Assembly: GCA_010672585.1 (NCBI GenBank)
Contig: JAAHGF010000002.1
Span: 1 to 64,000, forward strand
Length of the DNA stretch: 64,000 nt
From: Okeania sp. SIO1I7
Lineage (GTDB): Bacteria > Cyanobacteriota > Cyanobacteriia > Cyanobacteriales > Microcoleaceae
Direction of reading: 5' to 3'
Shown here piece by piece: positions 18,001-26,126 of this stretch. Both the position numbers and the translations under genes were made by a program. Numbering within the stretch: the first letter of the stretch is position 1; the number at the start of each line of letters is the position of its first letter. The notes below the pieces were generated by a model. It did no database searches and was not told the DNA's origin. It saw only the letters and a program-made list of their open reading frames with translations.

Positions 18001-19215
18001 AATTCACCCTTACCAGACTATTTTGATAGATTATGGTCTATTTTAGGATTTCTAGAGTATTCTTGGTGTCTCTTAACCTTAGCTATTAAGGTAAATACTA
18101 ATCAACAAGATAAATTTGCCAATTTTTTAGATTATTTGGATGGTTCTACTCAAATATCTATTGCTGAAGAAATAGATAAAGTAATTAAAGAATTTTTAGA
18201 TAAAGATAATGATCAAGAAAAACAACGACTTATTATTGCCTTACTAACATCAGTAGGATTAGATGATTTTTTTCCTCAACTAACTTCTACTGCTAGAAAA
18301 ATAGGAGTTAGATTATATGAATTAGTAGAAGCATATCTCGCATTTTACTCATTAAACCCAGACTTAGAATATCCTCCAGAGCAACTACAAAAAATGCTAA
18401 CTATTGTTGAAAAAGCAATACAAAATAGAGAAAAGCCATATAAAAATTTATGGTTAATATTTATAGGTATTTGGTCATATTCTTCAGAAGTTATAGAGTA
18501 TGCACGTCAAATTCTTGAATTATTTCTTGAAAAGTATTCTGAATCTTACCCTTTTCCTCCTGCTAGTTTAGGTATAACTTTATTCCTAAAGCTGCTTAAA
18601 CATGATGCTAATATCTTAGATTTAGCACCTAATTTGTTTACTACATTACCACTATATAAGCTAATCGAAGTAGACAGATATAAACCACTATATAACCCAA
18701 TCGAAATAGACATAGTAGCCATATATGAATCTTTTATTAAACCTGATGAAAAATATATTTCTAGATTTACACCATTGCTGACTCATAGCAATAAATCAGT
18801 TCGTGTTGGCAGCGCATTGATTTTCAAAGCAATCAGGGATTCATCTAATCGTTCAATAGAAACAAAAAGACAATTTTTCCCAGATATTCCTATAGATTTC
18901 AGTTTAGGAATAGAATTTATTCACAAAGAAAAAACGAAAGACCGTCTAATTGGTATAACACTTCTATCTTTTCCAGATTATCCTATCGAAGAGAAGCAAT
19001 ATCAACATTTGATTTTGAATAATTTACAACATCCAAAAACAGAAGCAGAGGAAAAAGCTTGGAATAAGTTTCTAAAGGAAATTCCAATGGATTCAGAAAA
19101 GCATTTTATGTGGCGTACATTACTAGAAGAAATTTTGAGGAAACCTGCTGTTTATAGTAGTTCGGTATTAAGAATAGCAATGGAACGATACCTTGAACTT
19201 CTTGGTAAGAGTTAA
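15070..19215 (+). CDS. NACHT-domain STAND NTPase
   Basis: 1381 residues. Residues ~1-125 look like a winged-helix region (TNLRELAGLL, then an IQDTINYLKELGIV helix and an ALTFALWN strand). A charged linker follows, then the NACHT module: Walker A GGPGQGKST (257-265), Walker B LLILDGLDEISDG (DGLDE at 353-357), sensor VVVTSRPN, and a winged helix with LTTPLQVTIILLI and FEIRSFQEFFAAVYLF, typical of NACHT. The last ~750 residues are alpha-helical repeats, presumably the ligand sensor. STAND NTPases of this shape act as signalling switches, and bacterial NACHT proteins include phage-defence proteins. No separate effector is adjacent, so the N-terminal domain is the likely output. No membrane helix is visible. 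A function in defence is inferred. Confidence 0.85.
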   Translation: MARTGNWGEEPLKRAKKLIEFLINYSHSNNQQKELFTEWKDRYRDSDRPKLFIRTNLRELAGLLNQERPSKYKSGSKTDKRKNEIQDTINYLKELGIVTEDSTPSQKSKGTRALTFALWNSHKMSENLTNLGLVWENQKDQKESKTEKHNSSNQKQQINRELDPILKENIDSYISKLFRKDQFAELDQAGEPETGDKRTNLQKVFIDLFLAPCNEIATETRGKFTVEDDLFINRNYIPAMEYFTQEEKKYNKVVIIGGPGQGKSTLGQQLAQVHRAKHKGKEYEFTENIKIKRIPFRVILKYFAQWLSNKPESSSLENYLATEMGKIIERPGEIFAATIQDIFKKKECLLILDGLDEISDGRLQQQMVEEIYTFLDWAEDIKVDLKVVVTSRPNMYKQQFDPQIFRHLRLLELIPYQVTEYALKWVKTREIDDGEQIRIIDILQECGQDERISKLLTTPLQVTIILLIIKNGGRPPGERETLFNEYWNTILKREKSKDKNLIKSDDQILLNVHSYLGYLLHKYASPNTSDTSNINAQSLLTQDEFRAAIKKVLRENDDYSSKKDINNKIEEFVKDAQDRLVLIVEPQPGLFGFEIRSFQEFFAAVYLFRKGNKFENLKEKIAAVDSEHWRYVCLFLAGRIVRELGDDSEKILTQVCRPLDRPVEDKNHNQNHFLRPGAWFALEVVADGSLSKSQYRNFQYDLIDYGLEVLDTGLTRSQIYQLSYYTKQLSQSDKNDLLRRILESKFNGKNFPESCWENALDIYGKYFPQEDFLKEKVDALLETEEKNLILSAFKLALSYIPDSLWIAKRLENYWLYWIENEDIVIKFLSRDDKNELLRCWSLDKSQSEKLAEVIIENWRNDSHRSEKLSWEFTQPQVLADQLILLPDFLLIIASYCRNKPFKEEIKGNVLHGVQILIKPSKTSYISDIPSETIDSVARLLQNNDFILPVKLILWIVFWLFNQLDKQNIELFGNFLKDNSPLPDYFDRLWSILGFLEYSWCLLTLAIKVNTNQQDKFANFLDYLDGSTQISIAEEIDKVIKEFLDKDNDQEKQRLIIALLTSVGLDDFFPQLTSTARKIGVRLYELVEAYLAFYSLNPDLEYPPEQLQKMLTIVEKAIQNREKPYKNLWLIFIGIWSYSSEVIEYARQILELFLEKYSESYPFPPASLGITLFLKLLKHDANILDLAPNLFTTLPLYKLIEVDRYKPLYNPIEIDIVAIYESFIKPDEKYISRFTPLLTHSNKSVRVGSALIFKAIRDSSNRSIETKRQFFPDIPIDFSLGIEFIHKEKTKDRLIGITLLSFPDYPIEEKQYQHLILNNLQHPKTEAEEKAWNKFLKEIPMDSEKHFMWRTLLEEILRKPAVYSSSVLRIAMERYLELLGKS

Positions 19216-19296
19216 GTTTATGATGAATTCTAGAAAATCATACTTTCAGTCAATAAAAATTTCGTAGTCCTGTATAAACAAAATGAATTATATTTT

Positions 19297-19729
19297 CTAG
19301 ATATTACTATCCTCACTAAATAATGTGTCTAAATTACGATAACCACTAACAATCCGAACAATAACAATACCTTCATCATAAGGATAATAAAAGATAATAT
19401 AATCTCTGACTAAAAACCCTCTTCAACAATGAATAATGAATAATGAATAATGAATAATTACCTATCCTTGAAAAGAAGAGAATTGACTAATAATGAAAAT
19501 TTTTTGATTATCCCCTTAAAAGGGGAGGCTTTAAACCACAATTTTTCGGTAAATTAGGTCTAATTTGTGCATAGGATTTCCCTATATTCGGAAAATTACC
19601 AAATAACTTACATTTTTGGCGAATCGCATCAAATAGATTACTAGCTGAACGAGGATTATTTTTAGCAAGATAATCACAAATTTTATTAATATCTTTAATT
19701 GCATCCTCAGAAAATTGATACCTTGCCAT
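19297..19729 (-). pseudogene. parE/relE-type toxin gene split by a 127-bp repeat
   Basis: The 5' part (19729 down to 19550) encodes MARYQFSEDAIKDINKICDY through YAQIRPNL, a standard ParE/RelE N-terminal two-thirds. The 3' part (19422 down to 19297) reads RGFLVRDYIIFYYPYDEGI, then IVRIVSGYRNLDTLF and a TAG stop, the ParE C-terminus with its VRIVSGYRDL block. Joining them across 19423-19549 restores a normal-length toxin (about 100 residues). The inserted DNA is a family-2 repeat and truncates the product after 14 foreign residues. The antitoxin gene overlaps the start by one base (TAATG). The toxin is almost certainly inactive. Confidence 0.88.
19423..19549. mobile_element. repeat family 2 element inserted in a toxin gene
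   Basis: 127 bp, from TCAACAATGAATAATG to AATTTTTCGG. It contains AATGAAT heptamers, a CTTGAAAAGAAGAG segment and a CCCCTTAAAAGGGG palindrome. Insertion inside parE between codons for Leu and Arg fixes its ends to within a few bases. No clear target duplication is visible at the boundaries. Confidence 0.82.
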
Positions 19730-19986
19730 TAATCTAATCCATATTCATTCCTTAATCTAGCTTGTAACTGCTCAAAAACCAATTCACCATCAGTCACATT
19801 TCCTGCCAAAATTTGCTCAGTTGCACTATCAATTTTTTGACGTAATTCTTCTAATTGACTATCAACTTCATTATCCTCTTCAGCTAAAATAATAACTTCC
19901 ACTTTTTGACCTGCTGCAAATGGTAAATCTGATAAAACTAACTGCTGAGGATTATCAATTACTACATATTTTTTATAAGCATTCAT
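19729..19986 (-). CDS. antitoxin of a ParE/RelE-type toxin-antitoxin pair
   Basis: 85 residues. An N-terminal beta-rich part (YKKYVVIDNPQQLVLSDLPF ... AAGQKVEVIILAEE) is followed by an acidic helix, the usual layout of small cyanobacterial antitoxins: a DNA-binding head and a toxin-binding tail. Its stop overlaps the toxin start (TAATG), the classic translationally coupled order. Because the toxin gene is disrupted, the antitoxin is an orphan; it could still neutralise a related toxin elsewhere or repress its own promoter. Confidence 0.75.
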   Translation of the reverse strand: MNAYKKYVVIDNPQQLVLSDLPFAAGQKVEVIILAEEDNEVDSQLEELRQKIDSATEQILAGNVTDGELVFEQLQARLRNEYGLD

Positions 19987-20048
19987 AAATTTTTATCCTA
20001 ACGTTTACAAAATTATTGCTCAACTAATTTTGACTTTTGACTTTCTCA

Positions 20049-20166
20049 GGACTTACGCAGAGACTCTACATATAGAGAGGGCGTTAGCGGAGCTTGGCGT
20101 TAGCCAATGCCATTCGCCCCTACATACCTACATATGGTATTTTCAAGGTTGATTTGCGTAAGTCCC
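20049..20166. mobile_element. MITE-like element with GGACTTACGCA ends
   Basis: AGGACTTACGCA at 20049 and TGCGTAAGTCC ending about 20165 are inverted. The core carries GGCGTTAGCGGAGCTTGGCG phrases. A related copy is at 25593-25684, and a half-copy at 53273 is interrupted by a TATCATGTCCGG element. Downstream (20175-20280) is an array of ACTTTTGA/ACTTCTG heptamers. Confidence 0.65.
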
Positions 20167-20280
20167 GTTTCTAATAATTTTTGACTTTTAATTTTTAACT
20201 TTCTAATAACTTCTAACTTTTGACTTTTGACTTTTAACTTTCTAATAACTTCTAACTTCTGACTTCTGACTTCTGACTTC

Positions 20281-20874
20281 CTACTCCAATTCCCGCCTTC
20301 CCTCCAACGCACGCGCCAAAGTCACCTGGTCAGCATATTCTAAATCTCCTCCCATAGGCAAACCAAAAGCAATGCGCGTCACTTTTGTAAAAGGTCTCAA
20401 CAACTGACCGACATATAAAGTAGTAGTCTCTCCTTCCACACTCGGACTAATAGCAATAATCACTTCCTGAATATTTCCCTGACTAACTCGCCGCACCAAA
20501 GCTTGAATAGTCAACTGTTCTGGACCAATACCATCCATCGGCGAAATGACTCCCCCCAAGACATGATATTCACCCTTATATTCTCGTGTTTTCTCCAAAG
20601 CAATAAGGTCGCGGGAGTCAGAAACCACACAAATAACTTCCTTGTCTCGCTGAGGGTTACGACAAATTTCACAAATAGGTTCAGCAGATAAATGGAAACA
20701 TTTCTCACATAAACCCACTTTTTTCCTCGCATCAACCAATGCTTGAGCTAAAGCTTGAATTTCCGCTTCCGGGCGCTTAATAATATGTAGTGCCAGACGT
20801 TGTGCTGTCTTCGGGCCAACTCCGGGCAACATTTGTAATTGTTCAATTAATCTGGCTAAAGGTCGAGTATAAAT
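20281..20874 (-). CDS. recR: recombination protein RecR with no canonical start codon
   Basis: RecR loads RecA at gaps together with RecF/RecO. Visible: [16 protein letters not shown] helix-hairpin-helix, a four-Cys zinc ribbon (CEKCF...CEICRN), a Toprim domain ([16 protein letters not shown]) and the C-terminal [16 protein letters not shown]. The first ATG (20832) would remove the conserved N-terminal [13 protein letters not shown]. Reading back, that peptide is in frame, but between it and an in-frame TAA at 20896-20898 there is no ATG, GTG or TTG. GGAGG sits 9 bases before an ATT codon (20872-20874), giving 197 residues, the usual length. I annotate ATT as the probable start. A CAGTTAT array (20895-20923) lies immediately upstream and may have replaced the original leader. 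Confidence 0.88.
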   Translation of the reverse strand: MYTRPLARLIEQLQMLPGVGPKTAQRLALHIIKRPEAEIQALAQALVDARKKVGLCEKCFHLSAEPICEICRNPQRDKEVICVVSDSRDLIALEKTREYKGEYHVLGGVISPMDGIGPEQLTIQALVRRVSQGNIQEVIIAISPSVEGETTTLYVGQLLRPFTKVTRIAFGLPMGGDLEYADQVTLARALEGRRELE

Positions 20875-20893
20875 TTTGGACTTCCTCCGATTC

Positions 20894-21237
20894 AGTTATC
20901 AGTTATCAGTTATCAGTTATCAGCACCAAGTACTGTTTGCGCAACATGACCTAGGAAAGCATCCAGCTTGATATACTGAAGTTTATTCTTTTCATTCCTT
21001 TAAAAGGATAGGCTTAGACCTTATTTTTTAGTCACAACCTGCTATTTGATTGTAGCCATAAATAGTTTTACTCTCAGAAAAAATAAATATTATCAATTCT
21101 GACTTTCTAACTTCTGACTTCTGACTTTTGACTTCTGACTTCGTTAAGGCGATCGCTTATGTAAACCAAATTTACAAATTGAAGGATTTTTCAGATTGAG
21201 CAGCTATCGTGGAAAAAGCAGTAATCATTCTAAGTCC
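20894..21237. repeat. gap with heptamer arrays between recR and the lipoprotein gene
   Basis: Contains a CAGTTAT array (20895-20923), an ACTTCTG array (about 21099-21140) and one HIP1 octamer near 21150. The plus-strand gene at 21238 and recR are divergent, so the promoters should lie here; no clear boxes are seen. Confidence 0.5.
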
Positions 21238-21645
21238 ATGACTGAGACAAGAAAAATTAAGAGAACTATCATTATTTCCTTAGTATTAATCTCTTCAATT
21301 TCCCTAACAGCTTGCACATCTCATAAGCATCGGGAAATCTATAAAAGTCTCGAAGACTGTCGTAGGGAATGGGGAGGAGTTGAAAAATGCGAACTGATAA
21401 CCGATGGCAGTTATCCACCTGGGTATTATTATGGTCCCTACTACTATCGGTCTAGGTCTAGTGGTAGATACTTTTATCGAAATATTAATAGTAGCTATCA
21501 ACCAGTTCCCAGTAATGCAGGTATTCTCAAAAGTCCTTCGGGAAGGTCTACAACTTCTGTTGGTAGAGTCACTAGAGGTGGTTTTGGTAGTAGAGGTGGT
21601 AGAGGTGGTAGTAGTTTTGGGGGTAGAGGTGGTGGCAAAGGTTGA
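21238..21645 (+). CDS. DUF1190/YgiB-like lipoprotein with Gly-rich tail
   Basis: 135 residues from ATG 21238 (an upstream TTG frame only adds a non-signal head). Residues 1-25 form a lipoprotein signal with lipobox LTAC. Next comes YKSLEDCRREWGGVEKCE, a paired-Cys motif like that of DUF1190 (YgiB), then Tyr-rich YYYGPYYY and a C-terminal Gly/Arg/Ser-rich tail. In enterobacteria ygiB sits directly before ygiC, and here the next gene is a YgiC-like enzyme on the same strand, which supports the call. Function is unknown; an envelope location is predicted. A (GAAGGAA)n array separates the two genes. Confidence 0.68.
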   Translation: MTETRKIKRTIIISLVLISSISLTACTSHKHREIYKSLEDCRREWGGVEKCELITDGSYPPGYYYGPYYYRSRSSGRYFYRNINSSYQPVPSNAGILKSPSGRSTTSVGRVTRGGFGSRGGRGGSSFGGRGGGKG

Positions 21646-21651
21646 TATAGC

Positions 21652-21723
21652 AGAAGAAAGAAGGAAGAAGGAAGAAGGAAGAAGGAAGAAGGAAGAAGGA
21701 AGAAGGAAGAAGGAAGAAGGAAA
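21652..21723. repeat. GAAGAAG-type heptamer array
   Basis: About ten tandem copies of a 7-bp purine unit (AAGGAAG) between the lipoprotein gene and the glutathionylspermidine-synthase-like gene. The same unit occurs at 27585-27612, within the TATCATGTCCGG elements and near 56785. Confidence 0.85.
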
Positions 21724-21822
21724 AACTTTGCGTTGTCTGAGTTTTAAGCTTTTGATATGTCTGCCTCCTTTGCTTCGACTGCTATGAAATCTTAAATTAA
21801 AATTCAAAAAATAAAGTAACAA

Positions 21823-22950
21823 ATGAAACGGATAAATATTGAACCTCGTGCCAACTGGCAGCAGAAATGTGAAGCGGTTGGTTTTCATTTTTATAATATG
21901 TACGGGGAACCATACTGGGATGAGACTGCTTGTTACTATTTCACTACTTCACAAATAAATGAATTAGAAGCAGCAACTCAAACTCTACAAGAATTATATA
22001 TTGAAGCGGCAGAGCGCATTATTCACGAAAACCGTTTTTCTCAATTATCTGTTCCGGAACAGTTTGCGGAATTATGTCGCCACTCTTGGGAACGGGATGA
22101 CCCCAGTCTTTATGGTCGTTTTGACTTTGCTTATGATGGCATCAACCCACCGAAGTTATTGGAATACAATGCTGATACGCCAACTGCGCTTTTGGAAACT
22201 GCGGTAGTGCAGTGGACTTGGTTGGAGGAAATGTTTCCTGAAGCGGATCAATTTAATTCTGTGCATGAAAAGTTATTAGCTGCTTTTGTGGAAATGAATG
22301 GTTTGGCAGGGGAGACTTTATATTTCAGTTGTGAAAGAGAGACTTTGGAAGATTTGGGAACTGTTGAATATTTGCGAGATTTGGCAATTCAAGCAGGATT
22401 AAATACTCAACATATTTATATTGATGATATTGGTTGGAGTGAAGATTTAGAAGTTTTTTGCGACTTGGATAATCAAATTATTCGTCATTTATTCAAGTTG
22501 TATCCTTGGGAATGGATGATGCGGGAAAATTTCGGGAAATATCTATTATTAGAACCGATGAATTTAATCGAACCTGCTTGGAAATTAATTTGGAGTAATA
22601 AAGCTATTCTGCCTATTCTTTGGGAATTTTTTCCAGACCATCCTAATTTATTGCCTGCTTATTTTGATTCGGTCAAATTATCTCATCCCTATCTGAGTAA
22701 ACCTGTTTTTTCGAGGGAAGGTGGAAATATTACTGTTTATTTTGGAGATAGAGAATATCAAACGGAAGGAATATATGAAGATGAACCTTTAATTTATCAA
22801 TCCTATTATCAATTGCCGAATTTTGATGGTTATTATCCTGTAGTTGGTGCTTGGGTTATTGGTGGAGAAGCGGCTGGTATTTGTGTTAGGGAAGATAGGG
22901 AAATTGTGACTCAAGATTTAAGTAGATTTGTGCCTCATTATTTTGTATAA
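21823..22950 (+). CDS. glutathionylspermidine synthase-like ATP-grasp enzyme (YgiC family)
   Basis: 375 residues. It matches the C-terminal synthetase half of glutathionylspermidine synthase: CYYFT near the start, RFDFAYDGINPPKLLEYNAD around residue 105-125 (substrate/ATP-grasp core), a middle domain, and a C-terminal YYQLPNFDGYYPVVGAWVIG with GICVRED. It lacks the amidase domain, like YgiC/YjfC. ATP-dependent ligation is the family chemistry; the actual substrates of YgiC-type enzymes are not settled. It likely forms a unit with the upstream DUF1190-like lipoprotein gene, 177 bases away. ATG 21823 has no strong ribosome site. Confidence 0.8.
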   Translation: MKRINIEPRANWQQKCEAVGFHFYNMYGEPYWDETACYYFTTSQINELEAATQTLQELYIEAAERIIHENRFSQLSVPEQFAELCRHSWERDDPSLYGRFDFAYDGINPPKLLEYNADTPTALLETAVVQWTWLEEMFPEADQFNSVHEKLLAAFVEMNGLAGETLYFSCERETLEDLGTVEYLRDLAIQAGLNTQHIYIDDIGWSEDLEVFCDLDNQIIRHLFKLYPWEWMMRENFGKYLLLEPMNLIEPAWKLIWSNKAILPILWEFFPDHPNLLPAYFDSVKLSHPYLSKPVFSREGGNITVYFGDREYQTEGIYEDEPLIYQSYYQLPNFDGYYPVVGAWVIGGEAAGICVREDREIVTQDLSRFVPHYFV

Positions 22951-23076
22951 AATCCTGCTGAAAAGTGGTCATTACGACGATAGGAAGCAATCTACCATAA
23001 CCTCTGAGATTACTTCCTTCCACTCCGTTCCAGTCGCAATGACTTACAATAACTAATCATCTGGATTTGATATTAG

Positions 23077-23529
23077 TTAGAAACTATTGAAAAAAGGGTT
23101 CATTTGGTTGACCCTAGAATTGATATTGATACTCAAATTTTTGATAATTCAGAAACTCGGATAAAACTTTGTCAGATGACTGGCGGTCATTTCCGAGATT
23201 TGATGTTATTAATGCAGTCTGCAATGCGTCAAGTAGACGATTTTCCGATAAATAGAAAAGCAGTTAATCGTGCTATTAGCGATGCTAGAGATGGCACTTA
23301 TCGAAATGCAGTTAATTATGAAGAATGGGATAAGTTGGCAAAAGTTTATCGTTCAAAAAATATCGATCATAATGAGGAATACCGCAGCTTATTGTTCCGT
23401 CGCTGTGTATTGGAATATCGAGATTTTAATACAGAAGGTAATCCTGTACGTTGGTATGATATTCATCCTTTAATTGAAGGAACATCTGAGTTTCAATCGG
23501 CACTAAATAGATTAATTTCTAATGAGTAA
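23077..23529 (+). pseudogene. C-terminal fragment of an ATPase gene preceding a CHAT gene
   Basis: The frame opens after a stop at 23074 and encodes VDPRIDIDTQIF, then IKLCQMTGGHFRDLMLLMQS, a helical block and AVNRAISDARDG. This resembles the sensor-2/C-terminal helical part of AAA-like ATPases found beside CHAT genes in cyanobacteria (the L-C-Q-M-S/T-G-G-H phrase). The P-loop half is absent and the DNA upstream is repeat-like, so this is an N-terminally truncated remnant. The only starts are TTG codons. It overlaps the next gene (ATGAGTAA), as in a coupled operon. Confidence 0.55.
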
Positions 23530-25105
23530 TAACTTAGTCAGTCGCATAGAAAAATTTAGACCAGATGAACAAGAAATTTATTTGACCCTGAAACGTGATT
23601 TATCTTAGCGTGAAGGTTTTGGCATTTTATTTGTCAAGTGTTCTCCTGTACAAGAAAGTTTGATTATTAGCAAAGTTAAGCAAGATATTCCAGGCAAAAA
23701 AATTGAGGTTTTAAAATTAGAACATTCTATTGATAATTTATATGACTTGATTGCAGAGAAGGTTAAAGATAATCCAATTAATGTCTTATTTATTAGCGGT
23801 ATTGAAAAGTCTTTAGCTTTGGAAGATTATATTAAACGTACCTTAGAAAAACCGAAAATTTATCACGAAAAAGGTTCGATATCACGCTTATTAGGTCATC
23901 TAAATTGGCAAAGGGAAAGATTTAGAGATGATTTTAACTTCCCCCAAATTTTACAATTTCATTTTGCTGATATAAACAGTCTAAAAATTGAAAGGGAAGG
24001 TTTTCCCAAAGGAGATGTAGAACAACAAGCAATTAATAGTAGAGAAATTTACGTTGTCTACGAAATACCAGTTAACAAAAATTTTCTATTTCAAGATAAA
24101 CGCGCTTTCGATGAATTTGTTGCTCCTATAAATGAAGATCTGAATCTTTACTACTCCGATAAACAAAAGTGGATAAGTGAATTATCGTTTTATCTAAGAA
24201 ATTTTACTCAAATTCTGAATTTAGATGAAATTATTTCCCATATTCCTCAACAATGCCAGAAAATTATCTTAATTCCCCATCGCTTTTTACACTTATTACC
24301 AATTCATGCTTTTATCTTAAATGATGGTAGTTATTTATTAGATCGTTATGAAGTAACTTATTCCCCTAGTTGTAGATTATTGCAACTGATTAAAAATCAG
24401 CAACATCCTAACTTTGAAAAGTTATTTGCTATTCAAAATCCTACGGAAGACTTAATTTACACTGACTTAGAAGTAGAAACAATTAGTTCGTATTTTGATT
24501 CTGCTGAAATTTTAGCAAAAGAAAAAGCAACCAAAACCGCCTTCAAAACTTATAATGACTTTTCATCAGTTAACTGCCTTCATTTTTCATGTCATGGTTA
24601 TTTTAATATAAATTATCCTTTAGAATCATCCCTATTATTAGCTAATGCTGAAACTAAAACCGAAAATTTGACTTTAGCTGAAGTCTTTGAGGTTAACTTG
24701 AGTAAATGTCGTTTAGTTACTCTATCAACTTGTGAAACCGGATTAACAGATTTTAGGGATCTTAGTGACGAATATATTAGTTTTCCTAGCAGTTTTATTT
24801 ATGCAGGAAGTTCTAATGTTGTTAGTAATTTGTGGATTCCTGACGATCTATATGCTGCTTTACTAATGATTAAATTTTATCAAAACCTTCATCAAAATTT
24901 TACTGTTTCAGCTGCTCTCAATAAAGCTCAAATTTGGTTACGAGATAGCACTACAAAAGAATTACAGGAATGGATTAAAAATAATCATCTAATGAGTGCA
25001 GCTAGTGTAACCCATCTATCTGAATATCTATTATGGTTTGACCTAGATGAACAACCTTTTGAAGAACCTTTTTATTGGGCTGCATTTTCTGCTATTAGTC
25101 AGTAA
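23522..25105 (+). pseudogene. CHAT-domain protein gene with an in-frame TAG
   Basis: ATG 23522 overlaps the previous stop. The protein starts MSNNLVSRIEKFRPDEQEIY and would continue ...KRDLS-W-REGFGILFVKCSP, but the expected TGG is TAG at 23606-23608. The rest is open to 25105 (about 500 residues downstream of the stop). The CHAT caspase-like domain is intact: RFLHLLPIHAFIL, the His of LHFSCHGYF and the Cys of LVTLSTCETG, then NVVSNLWIPDD. CHAT proteases act as regulated effectors. Either the strain has lost it through one nonsense mutation, or translation restarts at a TTG near 23660, which would still give a complete protease domain. Confidence 0.8.
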
Positions 25106-25233
25106 AGTCAATTTCTCATTAACTATATCTAAGTCACATTCCAATCTAATACTAAACAAATTAATAATCATCTTTGCATAACTGTATATTTGAGCAATAA
25201 TGATTGAATAGTCGTTTACATCTATACCCAAAG

Positions 25234-25443
25234 ATGAAGTATATCCCGTTTGTTTTAATGAATCTTTCCCAGAAACTTTATGGAATTTTGAAGTCTTTGC
25301 AACGCAAATTAGGATTAGAAACGGCAGAAATTGATGATAGTTCAGAAAGTTTAATTCGAGAATATGGTATATTTATATTACTTTTTGGAATTTTATTTTT
25401 GTTCGTAGCATATCAAAGTTGGGCGAGTAATAAAGATAAGTAA
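25234..25443 (+). CDS. small membrane-anchored protein behind the CHAT gene
   Basis: 69 residues from ATG 25234 (a TTG 30 bases upstream is the alternative). A charged N-terminal half (LGLETAEIDDSSESL) precedes one strong C-terminal helix, GIFILLFGILFLFVAYQSW, and a short basic tail. I do not recognise the family. It sits 130 bases after the CHAT gene on the same strand, so a role as membrane anchor or target in that cassette is possible but unproven. Confidence 0.5.
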   Translation: MKYIPFVLMNLSQKLYGILKSLQRKLGLETAEIDDSSESLIREYGIFILLFGILFLFVAYQSWASNKDK

Positions 25444-26126
25444 TTTTCATTTGAATAGTTATAGCAATTCCCATGCTGGTGAGGTACAAAATTCCTTTGC
25501 TTTAGGGAGTAGGGAGTAGGGAGTAGGGAATAAAAAAGAAGAAAAACAACTGTACCTCAGTTAAGGTGCGTTGCAACTAGAGTTTAATATTACAGGACTT
25601 ACGCATGAGGCACGAAAAACTAGGATTTGAGATTGCTTTCCTGTGGGTCGCAATGACGAAAATACCTTGTAATGTGTAAGTCCTAATTAAGATAAAAAAA
25701 TTGGTGGTGATGATATTTTCATTGGTCGTACATTGTAATTATTTTTGTTACGAAACACCTTAGCATCTTGCTCCCATACCAATAATTTTTTATTCCTATC
25801 TACCATTAAGCAAGCAGGACTACCAAAAAATTATTATTTGCCCACTCTATGAATTTACTTATAAGTTATAAGGTGCGTTGCAACGCACCCTACTAGACTG
25901 ACACGCCTAAAATAGTGCACTCTTATTTTTGATAATCACCTCACCACTCCCTCATCTCAATCCCCCACCCCCCCATTTTCTAATGCACATTTTTAGCTGT
26001 GTCACGCCACTACAATTGCTTTTAAATTTACTGAAAAATTCAGGTATAAAGCCTCTCCATTAATTAAGAAGAGGTAATTCTAAATTCTAAATTCTAAATT
26101 CTAAATTATTTAACCTCTTCCTTCGT
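25444..26126. repeat. gap made of at least four dispersed repeats
   Basis: About 25461-25580: a family-3 element (TATAGCAATTCCCATGCTGG, GAGGTACAAA ... TGTACCTCA) with a GGGAGTA array inside. 25593-25684: GGACTTACGCA ... TGTGTAAGTCC element. 25690-25800: a second copy of the 8337-8450 sequence. 25870 and 25567: the phrase AAGGTGCGTTGCAAC twice. 26038-26106: part of a family-2 repeat with a CTAAATT array. No gene or clear promoter. Confidence 0.7.

Noticed and set aside
21404-21787. A second plus-strand frame and a minus-strand frame over the DUF1190-like gene
   Set aside because: They arise from the Gly/Arg-rich codons and the adjacent GAAGAAG array. The lipoprotein frame has a signal, a lipobox and context support.
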